A DNA stretch of 64,000 bases from positions 700,350-764,349 of the forward strand of contig CM040452.1 in the NCBI GenBank assembly GCA_022749755.1, written 5' to 3'. The notes under the pieces are model-generated. The model ran no database searches, had not been told where the DNA came from, and saw only the letters and a list, made by a program, of their open reading frames with translations. Every line of letters starts with the position of its first letter. The first letter of the stretch is position 1. This stretch comes from Azadirachta indica. Taxonomy: Eukaryota > Streptophyta > Magnoliopsida > Sapindales > Meliaceae. Of this stretch, positions 1 through 32,640 are shown piece by piece. A program made the position numbers and the translations under genes.

Positions 1-1230
1 ATGTTTTGCTCTACACAAAGCCCCTTCATCCTTCCCTCAATATAATCTTAACCACTTTTCGATATTCACTCCTATGACCCTTCATCTACAGTTACTATCA
101 TTAGTGGCTTACCTATGCTTACACTAAACCTAATTATATGTTAGTTTATAACATGAAAAATTTACTAAAATGATTACTATGATGGAAAGTACTTTGCAAC
201 ACGAAGGACAAATTACTCTTTCCCTAATTATTTTACTTTTGAGCATGTTCCCTTTTTTACTCATGCTCGAAAGTATACTTTCAAGCATAGAGGGAAAATT
301 GGTCATGCTTGAATGTTACTTTCAAGCATGGTCTCTTTTTTCTCCATGCTCGAAAATACACTTTTGACATAAGTAGAAAAGGGACCATGCTCGAAAGTGT
401 TGACTAAATCGACTCTAATCCCTTAAAATGTGTTAAATCAATCAACAATACACACCAAGCACTTCAAACATCAAATACATACCCCATTTATCTTTTTTTT
501 TATTACATTATCTAGTTATGCACCAACAAAACCATTTCTTTTTAGTTTAAGATTTTTCATGTTTTTAAAACTTTGAACACAAACAATATTTTGAAGTTTG
601 CATTCCTCAAAGTACTTGTAATGAAGTTTAGTTTAGGAAGGAAAAGGAAATAAGAAGATCAATTGTTCGAATGTTTTTAAGGATGGAAATTGCATAGAAA
701 TCACGAACAAAGAATGGAGAAAGAAGAAGAATGCAAAAGACTAACCAAATATGTTTAAAATGGTAAGCAGTAATTTTGTCCTAAAATTTTTCAATTGGTC
801 ATTTTTGAAAATTATTATGAACAGTGGTCATTGTTATTAAATGGGTCTGAATAGTATTTATTTAGATAAATTTCCCGTGATAATTTGGTGTATTCTGAAG
901 TGAAAGTAGTTATTTTGGCAGTGATTTTGTGTCTTTGTTTTTGGAAGTGTATGGAGTTTTGTTTTTATATTGCATGTGTGTGTGTGTGGATTTTGTTTAG
1001 TCTAATTTATGGAGTGTTTGGCTGTGAATGTAGAGTTCCGGAAAGTTGTCAGTGTTGGAGAGCATTCTTAGATAAGATTTTCTTTCCCTGGGTTTACATT
1101 ACAAAACTGCGGATTTTATATTTCTGTTTTGTATTTGCATTTGGTTGTTGAGAAAATACAGGAAATAAAGTACTAAAACATGCACTATGTTTTATCCCTA
1201 ATATAGGAAAAGAAAAATAAAATGATAGCA
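1..1230. other. Intergenic, no gene recognised
   Basis: AT-rich sequence with short open frames that lack any recognisable domain and have no convincing splice context. The only structure I see is the cluster of imperfect palindromes at 262-395, listed separately, and low-complexity T/A tracts. Confidence 0.6.
262..395. repeat. Cluster of imperfect palindromes with a CATGCTYGAAAGT core
   Basis: Positions 262-289 form an imperfect 28-bp palindrome: CATGCTCGAAAGTA faces TACTTTCAAGCATA, with two arm mismatches. Positions 303-329 hold a second, similar palindrome. Two more half-site copies (CATGCTCGAAA) follow near 342 and 382. All lie within about 130 bp. They could be relics of a transposon terminus or a fold-back repeat. 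No gene is close enough to suggest a regulatory role. Confidence 0.55.
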
Positions 1231-1870
1231 TATTCTTTAAGCTTATAGTAAAAGCAAGTTGAATTAACGAACTTCATGAAAAATTTTTTAAAATTAAAAT
1301 TACGTTATTTAAATTTTTTTTCTATTAAAGAAACAATTGGAAATGATAATTTTTTTTCTAAAACAATGATATATAAATTTTGGAAAAGAAAACAGAGTTA
1401 TTTGTATACTTTTTAAGCTTATGGTAAAAGTAAATTGAATTAATGAACTTCATAAAAGATTTTCTAAAATTAAAATTACGTTACTTGAATTCTCGTTCTA
1501 TTAGAGAAACGACTGGAAATGATAATTCTTTTCTGAAACAATGATAAATAAGTTTTGGAAAAGAAAAAAGAGTTATTTACACACTCTTTAAGCTTATAAC
1601 AAAAACAAATTGAATTAATGAACTTCATAAAAGATTTTTTAAAATTAAATTACCTTACTTGAATTCCCGTTCTATTAGAGAAATAACTAAAAATGATAAT
1701 TTTTTTGGAAACAACGATATATAAGTTTTGGAAAAAGAAAAAGAGTTATTTGCCTGCAAATAAAGTTTTCAATTTTGCACTTCAACGATTTAAAAAAGGA
1801 AGTTGAATTAATGAACTTCATAAAAGATTTTCTAAAATTAAAATTATGTTACTTGAATTTCTATAGAACT
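1231..1870. repeat. Tandem repeat, ~176-bp unit, about 3.5 copies
   Basis: Successive copies start with a TTTAAGCTTA block, with the AAGCTT site at 1239, 1415 and 1590, giving periods of 176 and 175 bp. Each copy contains a conserved stretch around GAATTAATGAACTTCAT and another around GAGAAAYRAYTRGAAATGA. A fourth, partial copy runs from about 1797 to 1870. Divergence between copies is visible but moderate. This is a satellite-like minor tandem array. Confidence 0.8.
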
Positions 1871-2637
1871 AATTAAACCAACCGGTTTTTTTAACTGTGG
1901 GGATTCAAACATTGAACCCAAATGAATTAAATCAATTTACTGAGTGAACCAATTTTTTTAGTTATGAGATTTTGAACTTAGAACAACATGAAGCATATCA
2001 ACTTCCTTACCACTCTACCAAATGATTATTATTATTATTTTATCCAATCTTTAATAAATATCTCTTTTCAAAATGCATAATAAAGTCTACTAAAATAAAA
2101 ATTACTTTTATTAATATAAAAATTTTATAATTTAAAAATAGTTTTATAATCATTAAAATTTATAAAATTATTCTGAAAAATTACTAATGATAATAATTTA
2201 AAATTTTATAATATTTTTAAATAATTGTTAAAGAAAATAATCTAAATTTATTATAGAAATAAAATTATTTTAAAATTATTATTATTATTGATATAATATA
2301 ATTTTAAATTATTTTATAAAATTATTCTAAAAGCATCATTAATGATAATAATTTTAGAAATTTATAATATTTCTAAAATTGTTAAGGAAAATAAATCATA
2401 TTAATTTTTTATAATTTAATGATAATAATAATAATAATTTTAAATTTAAAATATTTTAAAATTTTAATGATTATAAAACTATTTGTAAATTATAAATTTT
2501 TTATATTAAAATTTTTTATTATTAGTAGAATTATATGTATATTTAAAATGGTTTTTTATATTAAAGATTTGATAACTTATTATTAAAATTTGTTTAGTGT
2601 AGTGGTATGGGCATTAAATTATTTTTATCGGTCCAAA
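1871..2637. other. Very AT-rich intergenic DNA
   Basis: Low-complexity runs of AAAATTATTTT and (ATT)n type. There is no open frame of note and no recognisable element. Confidence 0.6.
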
Positions 2638-2845
2638 TCCATACAATGCAAATATATTTTACAATTTTGAAAAAACTGATTTCAATTCCATTCATGTTGA
2701 AATTATTAAATGACAAAATTGAAAATATTTACATTACTTCGAATCCATACAATGTATATATATTTTACAATTTTCAAAAAATCGGTTTTAGTTTGGTTTG
2801 TGTTGAAATTATTAAATGGCAAAATTAAAAGTATTTGAATTAGTA
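2638..2845. repeat. Tandem duplication, ~106-bp unit
   Basis: The block starting TCCATACAATG occurs at 2638 and again at 2744. Both are followed by TATATTTTACAATTTT and later GTTGAAATTATTAAATG. The period is about 106 bp. The open reading frame across it is a by-product of the repeat and shows no domain. Confidence 0.75.
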
Positions 2846-5800
2846 AAGGGAAAAATCAAAATTCAGGGAATAATGGGGTATTAGAGAAAATATAAAAAAT
2901 AATTAGGTATTAACTCAAAAATCAAGGAGTAATCTAGCATTCTCCCATTTTAGTTGCCATGTTATTCTCGATGTAAGTTCTACTATTATGTTCAGTTTTT
3001 AGAGTAAGGTCACCTTTCGTTCAATTAACTTGGAATTTTACATGAATTGAACATTGTATTCAAGGGGCTAAAAGAATGATTCGATGGTTTGACGCACATA
3101 TTTCATGTATTCTAATTTATGTTGGCTCCCTTCTATGCACACCAACCAAATTTGGTCCTTCTTTTACAATTATCTCCCTACGTTGAAAGGTTCTCATAAA
3201 TATGTTTCACATATTCTATTTTATTCTTCTTGGTGATATTATTAGTTATGTGTGAGCTTAAATGCAATGATACTTATTATTGGCCTATAAGTCTTAATAG
3301 CCTCATTTTTCTTAATTTTTATTAGGCGATTAGGCTTAAATTCTCTTCTGACACTTTCTTTGTGTTTACTAGTAATTTAGATCTTGATTTGACACATAGT
3401 TCATAGTTAATGAGTTTTAACACAACCTTTTTCATTCATGTTGATAATATTGGACAAAAATAACTAAAAAGGTTAAGCCAAAGCCATTGAGTGTAATATC
3501 CAACTACCTTGGTAGTCATACCAAATAGTACAACTCCGTGTAAAAGAATTTAAAACTTTTTCCTACTTTTAACATATTCAATACATGTTTTATTGTTGTC
3601 ACAAAAACATAGCAACTAAATATAAAGCATAATGTTTATAAAGAGCATTTTGCATTACATAATAACTTTTGAAAAAAATTGTTTTCTATGTTGAGTTATT
3701 GTTGCCATTATGTTAGTTAGATGCTGAATACAAATAATATTTAGTCAGCAAATTTCGTCTCTAGATTTTTCATAAATTCTATAAGCTAGAAAATTTATTT
3801 CATTATTTTAGTTTTGCTTACATGTTTAGTTCTAATTTAACTCACTTGCAAAAATTTGTCTGCTTAAAAATATGCAGTGTTGACAACACAGCTTCTTTTA
3901 TCAATGTTTTATTTCATTACATCCTTCTTCTTTGCAAAGCCATTGGTTTTTTTTCTTTTAACCTTCTAATTTCTTATGCAACCATGTTTTCTAAAGAAAT
4001 TCAGGAGGAAATTGATAGAGTGATTGGGAAATCAAAAAAAATTTCTCCCATTCCCATTCATCTTAGTATCTATTCCCCAAATGGTATTAATTTATTAGTC
4101 CAAATACATTTGAAGATATTTACATGCATTTTCATAAGTCTTGTCATGTTGATAGAAATATATATATTTACTATTTCATTAGATTTTTGCTTCAAATCTC
4201 CTATTATTTTCAGGTCTAGCATATTATATGCCATAAATGCTCTTAAACTTTTCTAAAAATAGCTATTGAGATAAATTTTCACTTGAGAGTTTTCAAAATT
4301 TTCATACAGGTCTGTATCTTTTTAATGATTATACATGATTTGTATCTTTTGTCAATTGTCAACTTAACACTGATAAATGTGCCCTGTTAAAGGTTGCTGT
4401 AGGTATGCTTTTTTCATGATTGTTAGTCTTTTTTCTCCCTTTTAAAAAACATAAATAACAGAAGATCCTTATTATGTTTGTCCATTTTATAAATGATTGA
4501 TGTTTTCTGATAGAGGGGCAGTTGAAAGCATTGCTCAAGAGATAGAGCCAATGGTTCGCTCATCGTTGAGGAGGTAACTGGTTTTTTTTTTTCTGAAACA
4601 ATTTGTAAACCTTATTATCTGGTTGATATTATTCGTATAATCACTATTGTAAATCACTAGCTGATGTATTCTTTGTGTATAGATTTTCAATAGAAGGCTT
4701 TATATTTGAAGACTATGGTATGCAACATTACTCTTAAATTTACATTTTTTGAAATTATGAATTCTTTCTCTTATATTCTTGATATATATGTCGGCCTAAT
4801 ATGCTCACAATATTATTGTGTTTTTATTTTGGTCAAATAGTCTTCGGTCCAATTAACAGCTATTTTAACCAAATAACTACCAATAATCTTACAACAACTA
4901 AATTTTTGATGTTGAAGAGACTTACACACCCTCTTTATTAGGGAAGATTTAATGTTTAATTTAGTTAAACTTTAGTAGCAGGGTCAAAAGTTTGATTTGT
5001 TAGTTTTGCTCTTTGTTCAGCCACATTAGAGAGACCAAGAGTTTGGTTTGTTAGTCTTGCTATTACCAAAGCAAATTCTACTTTATTTATTGAAAACCTG
5101 AACCCAAGTGACTTATCTCACAAACAGCTTATTTTTCTTGCATGCATTGTTTAGAAACTTGATTTATTCTCCTCATTGGCCTTTCTTCCGATGGTAAATG
5201 AGGTTAGGGTAGAACATAGTTCTAAATTATACACACAAAAAGGATGAACAAAAGATTTTCTCAAATGGTTTATTATTGTTGCAATATGTTAAGAGTTTAA
5301 TATTCTTTTTTGGCATCAAGTTTTTTATAAGCTTTATTTTTGGTCATGCAATGAATGAATAGTTGGTTCTTCAACTGCCGCTACATTGCCTCATTTTGAT
5401 CATAACTTAGCTAATGAAGATCTCAAAACATCAATCTGATGCTATCAAACTCTCTTGAGAATTTGACCCAACAAGTATATCTTTTATTGATTGTTTGTAG
5501 TAATATCTGCATTCAACACATGTTAACAAATACATATTTTTTAACTATCATGATACTCTTTCTCTACATCACTCAGTATACGTTTTCTTTACAGGTGAAA
5601 GGACATTTGGTGTTTTGACAAAGCTTGACTTGAATTGTGTGCTTTTGAAAATTTTGTTTTTCTGTCAAGTTGTTCATCTTTGGTCAAAATTATTTTTTTC
5701 AATATTTTTATATAAAATTATATATTAAAAATTAATTAACAACTTCTTAATTTTACTACAATGAATATGTAAGACAAACTATATACAATAAATACATATC

Positions 5801-6856
5801 TAATTATTTTATGTGGGTTGTTTGCTATTTATTTAATTATAAGAAATTCAACATTAAGCTCTCTAAATATTGCAGAAAATTAGCTAATATCATTATGTTA
5901 TTTGATTGACAATCATAACATTTTTGGTTCTCAACAAAAAAAAAAAAAAAAACTGTATTTAAATTTGATTTAGAATCACATCCAAAAACAGTTTTTGAAT
6001 TAAATTCAATTAATTTAGTGAAATGCATATTTTGACAATTTATTTTACCTTTTAATTTTAAGAACACAAAATCATATCAAATACTATATCAAATAGGCCA
6101 AGTTCTTAATTAGAGTTAGAATTTAATAATTTTTTTGACCACTAGTTAATTTTTACCCTTATTTGATAAATAAAAAATTAAAAAATTACTAAAACTATTA
6201 ATGGGCTAATTAATGACATTGTAATCCCTAAACTATTATTAAATAATAAATGAGGATATAGTTTTTGGTAATTTTAATAAACTAGTCCTCAGCATTAACT
6301 GTTTTTAGTTGCATAAGGGACAAGTTCGAGACGTTTGATATGTTAGATTCATTAGTCCGATGGTTTTAAAAATATTCATTAAAGTATCAATTTATTAAAA
6401 ACTAACAATTATCTCCATATCAATAATAATTATTTAACCAAAAGTCTATTAAATCTTTAAAATTTAACAAAATACAATATATTTTTCCTAAAATATATTA
6501 ATAAAAAAAATGCAAATATTATTTTTAGCACACTATTAATATATTATTACTAATTATAAATTTTATAAATAATATATTTTATTCTTATTATATTATATAA
6601 ATTTTAGTGATACATAAATATATTTTATTTAAATTATAATATAACCATAGGTATTGTATTATAATATATTTTATTTATAAATTAATATTTATTTTCTAAT
6701 ACGTAATTAATATTGAGTTGTTAATATGTTGTAAAATAAATAAATTTATATTTTGGTTATTATATATTGATAAATATTTAATTATCAACAATATATTGTA
6801 AAATAATACTTATCATTATTATTATATTTTTATTTGTATTAGGAGTTTAAAAATAA
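2846..6856. other. Intergenic; unassigned exon-like fragments only
   Basis: No gene can be supported. Two short stretches look coding-like. Positions 3986-4030 read FSKEIQEEIDRVIGKSKK, resembling the post-I-helix region of cytochrome P450s. Positions 4515-4574, flanked by AG and GT, read GAVESIAQEIEPMVRSSLRR and are followed after an AG by SIEGFIFEDY at 4682-4713. None extends into a recognisable protein. The rest is AT-rich spacer. Confidence 0.5.
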
Positions 6857-7200
6857 TTTTCTTAACTAACTACTATTAAATATGAAAATAATCTTTATTT
6901 TCTAATAAATTAAGATCTTAATAAATGTGTTTTATATTATTAGAATTAATCAATTCAATAGACCAGAACTTAGAGATCTGTAAGTCTTTTTTGCCTTTTA
7001 AATTTTTATATTACCCTCTGTCAAATAATTTTGTTAACTAACTATTATTAAATATGAGAATAATCCTTATTTTTTAGTAAATTAAGATCTTAATAAATAT
7101 CTTTTATATTATTAAAATTAATCAATTTAATAGACCAAAACTTATAGACCTGTAAGTCTTTTTTCTTTTTTAGTTTTTATATTATTCTCCATCATTATGT
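6857..7200. repeat. Tandem duplication, ~172-bp unit
   Basis: Two adjacent copies start at 6857 (TTTTCTTAACTAACTACTA) and 7029 (TTTTGTTAACTAACTATTA). Both end with a GACC..AACTTA.AGA.CTGTAAGTCTTTTTT block. The period is 172 bp. A diverged relative of the end block (GGATTTGTAAGTCCTTTTT) lies near 62655. Confidence 0.8.
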
Positions 7201-8000
7201 CGCGTCAAACAAAATTATAATATCTTTTAAATTAACACGTATTTTAATTTATTTAATAATCATATCCAAAGTTAAAAAAAATTAAAACTAAATAGATTAA
7301 ATAGGTTATAATTATGTCACTCATTTAACTTATTTTATTTATATATTTTAATATATATACCTTAAAATATATAGAATACTATCTAATCAAATATTAATAA
7401 ATTTTTTGTTTTAAATAAATTTGAATATAGTGATGAATATAATTAAACATTTTTAAAATATGAAAAATACAAAATAAATTAATTAAATTATAAATAATTT
7501 AATATAATATGTCCCCAAATAATTAATTATCTCATAAAGAATTTCACATATCTATACTTTAAAAAATTTGAACTTGATAAGATTATTAATTATATTATAT
7601 TTATACTATTTATTTATTAATCTTATTATTTTAAATTAATTTAAATTCATTAATTTCATGTCGCATTTGTGTCGGGTTAACAATAATGTCAAAAATTACT
7701 ACTTCTACCATCATCCACAAGGGATAAATGTCGAGAAAAATTTTTGTCCTAACTTATTATCTTGAAAAAGCTTTTGGATGAAAATGTTATTACCCAAAAA
7801 AGTTAATTCTTCCATTTAATAAACTATCTGTTAATCAAAAATAAAAAAACAAAAATTAAATTTACTGGGACAACCGGTTTGTAACCGGATATCTCCGGTT
7901 TTCCTCCTTATTTCCTACCGTTTACTTGTTTGGCAACTGCATCACGAATCGCAACGCACTCGAACTTCCGGGGTTTGGACATCGCGGTAACGTGAAAAAT
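7201..8000. other. AT-rich spacer leading into the SMC3 promoter
   Basis: Very AT-rich up to about 7680, then a rise in GC from about 7860 onward with several CG dinucleotides, as expected near the 5' end of a constitutively expressed plant gene. I see no convincing TATA box. The transcription start of SMC3 is not fixed by the sequence. Confidence 0.45.
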
Positions 8001-8099
8001 GCCGCTAAATGAAATTTCGTATTTCGATTTTTTTCAATTTTTTCCTCTATTAAAAAAAAGCAATTTAATTTAATTTTACATTTGTCATTCAAGGCAAAG

Positions 8100-8918
8100 G
8101 CTTCTCTTACAAGAATTAGTTCTCCATTTTCTCTGCTCACTCTCACTCGCGCTTGAACTCAATTGAGACCTACAACTGGTACGTTTTGACTTGAGCTTCT
8201 TCTCTCTCTGTTGTTATTTTTTTTTAATTTTTTATAGTTTTTAATCTATAATTGTAGTTCTTGAAACCCTAGAATGAACTCGGCTTTCATTCGCAGTTAC
8301 TGAAACCGTAGTAGGCTTAGTTCTTCAGTGAACTCATCTGAATTTTGCACTTGAACTTAATTTGTAGTTTTGTTTATGGTTAGGGTTTTAGACTTTTCTT
8401 GCTATGACTTGAAGTCTGTGCTTAAATTTTTCTCTCTCTCTGCGGTATAAGCTTTCATGTTTTGGAAGTCTAATTTGTATGAATTTTGTTTTCCGGAAGG
8501 ACGTAAAGTGACTTTGCTGCGTGTGTGACAGCTTTTACATTTTTGTTTTTAATTTTCTGTGCTGTAATTTCATGAATTTCGTTTCTATAGCGCAGTGATA
8601 TAATTTGGAATTGTTTGGTTGGTGTTTTGGAAGCACTTTTGTATTTCAAAGCAACTTTGTGTTTGAAAGCAACTAAGGAAGTGTAAAAAGTGCTTACAAA
8701 ATGCTACTGAGTGATATGATGTCATGGTTTGACTGCCATTTTGGAGGAGCTAAGGAATAATTTTTTTTTTTAATGGGTCTTTGGTTTCTGGTGGCAAAAG
8801 TACTCTCAAAATTTTTAACTGGGCAGTGCTATTGCTTGGTGTTTTGGGGTTTCTATCATCTAATTATAATTTTCTTCCTTCATTCTTTTACAGAAGTTGG
8901 ATGATTCAGTAATTCATC
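8100..8918 (+). promoter_or_regulatory. SMC3: SMC3 5' leader with a leader intron
   Basis: A non-coding leader exon ends at 8178 with ACAACTG followed by GTACGT. The acceptor is TTTTACAG at 8893. The intron (8179-8893, 715 bp) is T-rich and contains TCTCTCTCTG stretches typical of plant leader introns. The leader resumes at 8894 and reaches the ATG at 8919. The upstream edge (8100) is an estimate. Confidence 0.6.
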
Positions 8919-29037
<20,119 letters not shown>

Positions 29038-29850
29038 GGTCAGAATCTCGCATAAAATTCATCTTTACTAGTCGAAAAATATCTACAGGCCCTTATTTGG
29101 AAAAGGTTTAATGTGGCTTTTCATTCCCTTCTAAAGATCTTTGACTTCAAACACCATTGCTTTTATTCTTTGATTATTTATTTGCTTTGGACCTTTAGCT
29201 TTCTTACTTTCATATTCGAGTTATCGTTGATGGCTAATATCGTTCAATTAATGTGGTGCAAGGAAGCACTCTTATGTTCATTTGATTTTCTATTTGTTCT
29301 TGGTGTATGTTGTTAAATACTTAAGCATAGTAAATCAAATATCTATCTTGTTAAATTACTAATTAGTTTTGACTGTGGTATAAACCTTGAGTTCGTAATT
29401 GGAAACTAAACTTAATGTTTGAAACTATGACATCTTTACATCTTGATCAAGTTACATCAATGCATGTGCACTACAGAATTTGAAGTTTTTGACTTGGAAT
29501 AACCGCGTTGCCTGCATTGTGGCTTGTGCAGCAGCAGAAGAGATGGATTTGGACGATGTACTTATATTTCTGACTAAGACCATGTATAAAAGGACTTGTT
29601 AGTTTGATGCAGTTGCTGTTATACACAAGGCTTGCATTTTGTGTGTTTTATTAGATTAGATGAATTAGAGAGAGGTGTATAGGTGTTGAAAGCTCTTTAG
29701 ATGTTAGAAAACGAATCTGGTTGGCTGGTTTCAACATGGTTCTTTCTTCTCGTTGTTCCATATGTGTATTAACAATGGTTTGTAGGGGAGCACTTTTGAT
29801 TTTGAAACTGAGTATAGTGTTATGAACTCAAATATTTGAACGTTTGAAAG
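29038..29850 (+). terminator. SMC3: SMC3 3' untranslated region (end estimated)
   Basis: T-rich non-coding sequence follows the TAA at 29035-29037. A coding-like run of TGTGCAGCAGCAGAAGAGATGG near 29525 may be part of the 3' UTR, possibly after a spliced intron. There is no single clear AATAAA signal. The end is placed where T-rich spacer begins. Confidence 0.35.
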
Positions 29851-30654
29851 GCTCTTGAACATTCACTCAATTTAGTTAAAAAGATAGCATTTATTGCTAT
29901 GGCTCGATATTACTTTGTAAAGGTTAGATGTTTGTGTTATGTTATAGCCAAACACTTGTATTAATTGCTTTTTTTTCAGTATAAATTAATATTTCTATGT
30001 GATGCTATATCTACTTTGGAAACAAAAACATGCCTATATTATCAACATTGCAATTTCTTTTTTTAAACTTTGCTCGCATAAATTGTGATTTTTTTTTTCA
30101 CACTCATGAAAACTGAAGGAAAAGCTATTTTCAATCCATTTACAAGAAGTGAGAGAATTTTAGACTTCGTAGAGTTAAATGATTCAAAATCCTAGAAAGA
30201 TAGTGTTAAAACTTGTATAAGTATGAAAGATGTAGTGGACCTCAATCAGATTGTCATTAATTTACATGTTGGAAATCCAAGTTAATGCTTATGAGATTGA
30301 CAAGACAACCAAACCATCAAACTCTTGGGGGTTTTGGCTTTAGAGAATGAATAGACATGCATTCTATAATGCCCTCTTCGAGTTCTACCTCTATCCTCAC
30401 AAGGATATTTCATTACAAATGATAATGAAGAAGCACCAAAATATTTCACAAAAATAACAAGGATTGAGTATTAACTAAATAAAAATATATATCCCTGTAA
30501 CCAAAACTTCGAAAAGTATCAGGACATTCATACTAAAGTAAGTTCATTACCCACCATCCATATACGACTTTGAGACTATGACGCGCTCCAAGATGTATAT
30601 GTACATATACATATATAAAAACAAAGATAAAAAAACATATTCCTGTTGGCCTGA
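29851..30654. other. Convergent spacer between SMC3 and CAD
   Basis: About 0.8 kb that must carry the 3' ends of both convergent genes. It is AT-rich, with a (TATATG)-like stretch at 30598-30616. No further gene or element is seen. Confidence 0.5.
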
Positions 30655-32182
30655 TCACTTCAAGGAGTTTCCGATATCAATCACAAACCGATACTTCACA
30701 TCCCTCTTTATTAGCCTTTCAAGAGCTTCATTCGCATGTTGAATTGGAATTATTTCAATCTGTGGGTAAATTTTATTAGCAGCACAATAGTCCAACATTT
30801 CTTGAGTCTCCTTCGTTCCACCTGTTATACTACCAGAAACAGTTTTCGCACCTGCCAAAAGTTTGGTTGACAAAGTTGTAACACTGACACAGCACAATTT
30901 TAATGAACAAGGTACAATTAATTAAGTAAAAAAGGTTGCCAATGTACCAATAAGCAAGCTTGTTGGCCTAAATTTGACTTCACTTGGGAATCCTACTAGG
31001 ACGTAAACACCAGCAACCTTCAATAGTGACATGTATGCATCAAATGGATGATCACCGGATGCTGTGTCAACAATGAAATCCAGTGATTTAGCCAGAGCCT
31101 GCACATAAACCACCAACGTACGTTCAGAGAAGCACATTAATTAACAAAGTTATGATCGATCGGTTTGGTTTAGAAGTTTATTGAACACGTTTATACCGTC
31201 ATCTGCTCTAGGTCAGATGAGACAACAAAAATTGTCTGCGCGCCAAGCAGATTCAGGGCTTCCTCTTTCTTGGAAGTGCTAGTACTTAAAACTGTTACCT
31301 TCAATCCAAAAGCCTTCCCAAACTTCACAGCCATGTGACCAAGACCACCAAGCCCTATTACTCCTAGAGACTTACCAGGTTGGTTCATCTTATGATGCAT
31401 CATCGGAGTATAAACAGTAATTCCAGCGCATAGTAAAGGCGCCGCTGAAGCCATTGGGTAGTTGTCGGGTATCCTGAAGCAGTACCTGTTATTTCAAAAG
31501 TGATTAAGCTTATCCATGTAACCGTGAATATTGTTAATTACAGTACCTACTTGGAAAAAAAGAATTATTAAACATCATAAAATATAAACTTGCCTCTCAT
31601 GGACAACGATGTAACTAGAATATCCTCCTTTTGTGATTGTACCATCCGCATCAATGGCATTAAAAGTGAAAACTGAGCCTTTTGCACAATGATTTTCCAG
31701 CCCATCGTTGCAATACTCACAGTCTCTGCAAGAGTTGACATAAGTCCCCACGCCAACACGGTCGCCAACTTTGAAGCGGCGAACATTGGGACCAACCTCT
31801 TTCACAATCCCAACAATCTCATGTCTGTGATAGCAAATTATTATTGACAGATGAGCTTGAGATCGAAGCTGCAATAGTAACTACTTGTAATTAATTCACT
31901 AGCAGGGAAGGGCACATACCCAGGCACCAAAGGATACTTTGAGTCTCCATGTATATTCCTAGTCCAAATAACATCAGCATAGCATATTCCACAGTGTGTA
32001 ATGGTTATTGAAACATCATCACTTCCAACAGCCCTGAAGATAGTTTCCCAAAGTAGTTAAGAAGAATTGACTATGACCTGCATATATGCATTCCCAACAA
32101 ACACCAAACTAACAAAAAGACAAGGCCTACAGATTATTGATAAGCACTTCGTTGCTTGGTCAGAGCAGAAAGAATATAATAT

Positions 32183-32225
<43 letters not shown>

Positions 32226-32359
32226 GAAAGTGAAAGACTTGAAATCCACAAAATCAATCAAAAAACTCACCTGCGGCTGAAGTTGTATGGCGACAGAACT
32301 CCAGAAGGATCTCTTGCAGCCCACCCAAGGCAATCCTCAGTTGAAATTTCAGAGGTCAT
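30655..32359 (-). CDS. CAD1: Cinnamyl alcohol dehydrogenase, CAD1-like (6 exons)
   Basis: A zinc- and NADP(H)-dependent medium-chain alcohol dehydrogenase that interconverts cinnamyl-type aldehydes and alcohols, presumably in the cytosol. Exons in order of transcription: 32271-32359, 31920-32033, 31594-31824, 31197-31485, 30948-31098, 30655-30851. They total 1071 nt, 356 aa plus stop, the normal family length. Visible features are the catalytic-zinc residues C44, H69-E70 and C164, structural-zinc cysteines 100, 103, 106 and 114, the nucleotide-binding GLGGLG (189-194), and STSKKEEA just beyond the second Rossmann strand. The opening [11 protein letters not shown] and the ending [12 protein letters not shown] are typical of the CAD1 subgroup, which is distinct from the main lignin CADs, so a role in lignin is uncertain. 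The intron between exons 3 and 4 is GC-AG. Confidence 0.95.
31486..31593 (-). other. CAD1: GC-AG intron (CAD intron 3)
   Basis: On the minus strand the donor is GAGAG/GCAAGT and the acceptor AACAG/GTACTG. Joining them gives [15 protein letters not shown], the expected sequence across this junction. The GT two bases into the intron's AAGT would shift the frame. The intron is 108 bp. Confidence 0.9.
32188..32224. repeat. (TA)n microsatellite in CAD intron 1
   Basis: About 18 TA dinucleotides in the intron between CAD exons 1 and 2. Open reading frames crossing it on both strands are artefacts of the repeat. Confidence 0.9.
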
Positions 32360-32640
32360 CGTTGGTTATTAATCTACTGTAAAGCAACAAGGCATCAGCT
32401 TTGTCAACATTAAATGATAGCAAGATAAGTTATATATACATAGAGACAACAACTTCAGACTAATTATACGTATTCAATATTGCCAAAAGATGCAGCAAAG
32501 ATTTACAGATGAATCCACATTAAAGCTAGAAAAAGAGGAGGGGTGGGTTACCAGAACGAACGAACGAACGAATGAATCATAATAGAGACAAGAAACAGAG
32601 GGGCCACAGATACCTCCCCTTATATATATTTCTTTCATTT
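32360..32640 (-). promoter_or_regulatory. CAD1: CAD 5' leader and TATA region
   Basis: On the minus strand AATATATATAAGGGGAGG places a TATA box at about 32620-32630, about 260 bp before the ATG at 32359. This implies a long leader or a second start. An AACG/AATG tetranucleotide run (32554-32575) lies between them. No other element is assigned. Confidence 0.5.

Noticed and set aside
3822..4256. Open frame containing EIQEEIDRVIGK, resembling cytochrome P450
   Set aside because: Only about 12 residues match. The surrounding sequence lacks the heme-binding, ExxR and I-helix motifs and is AT-rich spacer.
4515..4713. Exon-like pieces reading GAVESIAQEIEPMVRSSLRR and SIEGFIFEDY
   Set aside because: Splice-like flanks exist, but I found no further exons and no family match that I trust.
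32057..32372. ORFs with poly(Tyr-Ile) stretches on both strands
   Set aside because: These are translations of the (TA)n microsatellite in CAD intron 1.
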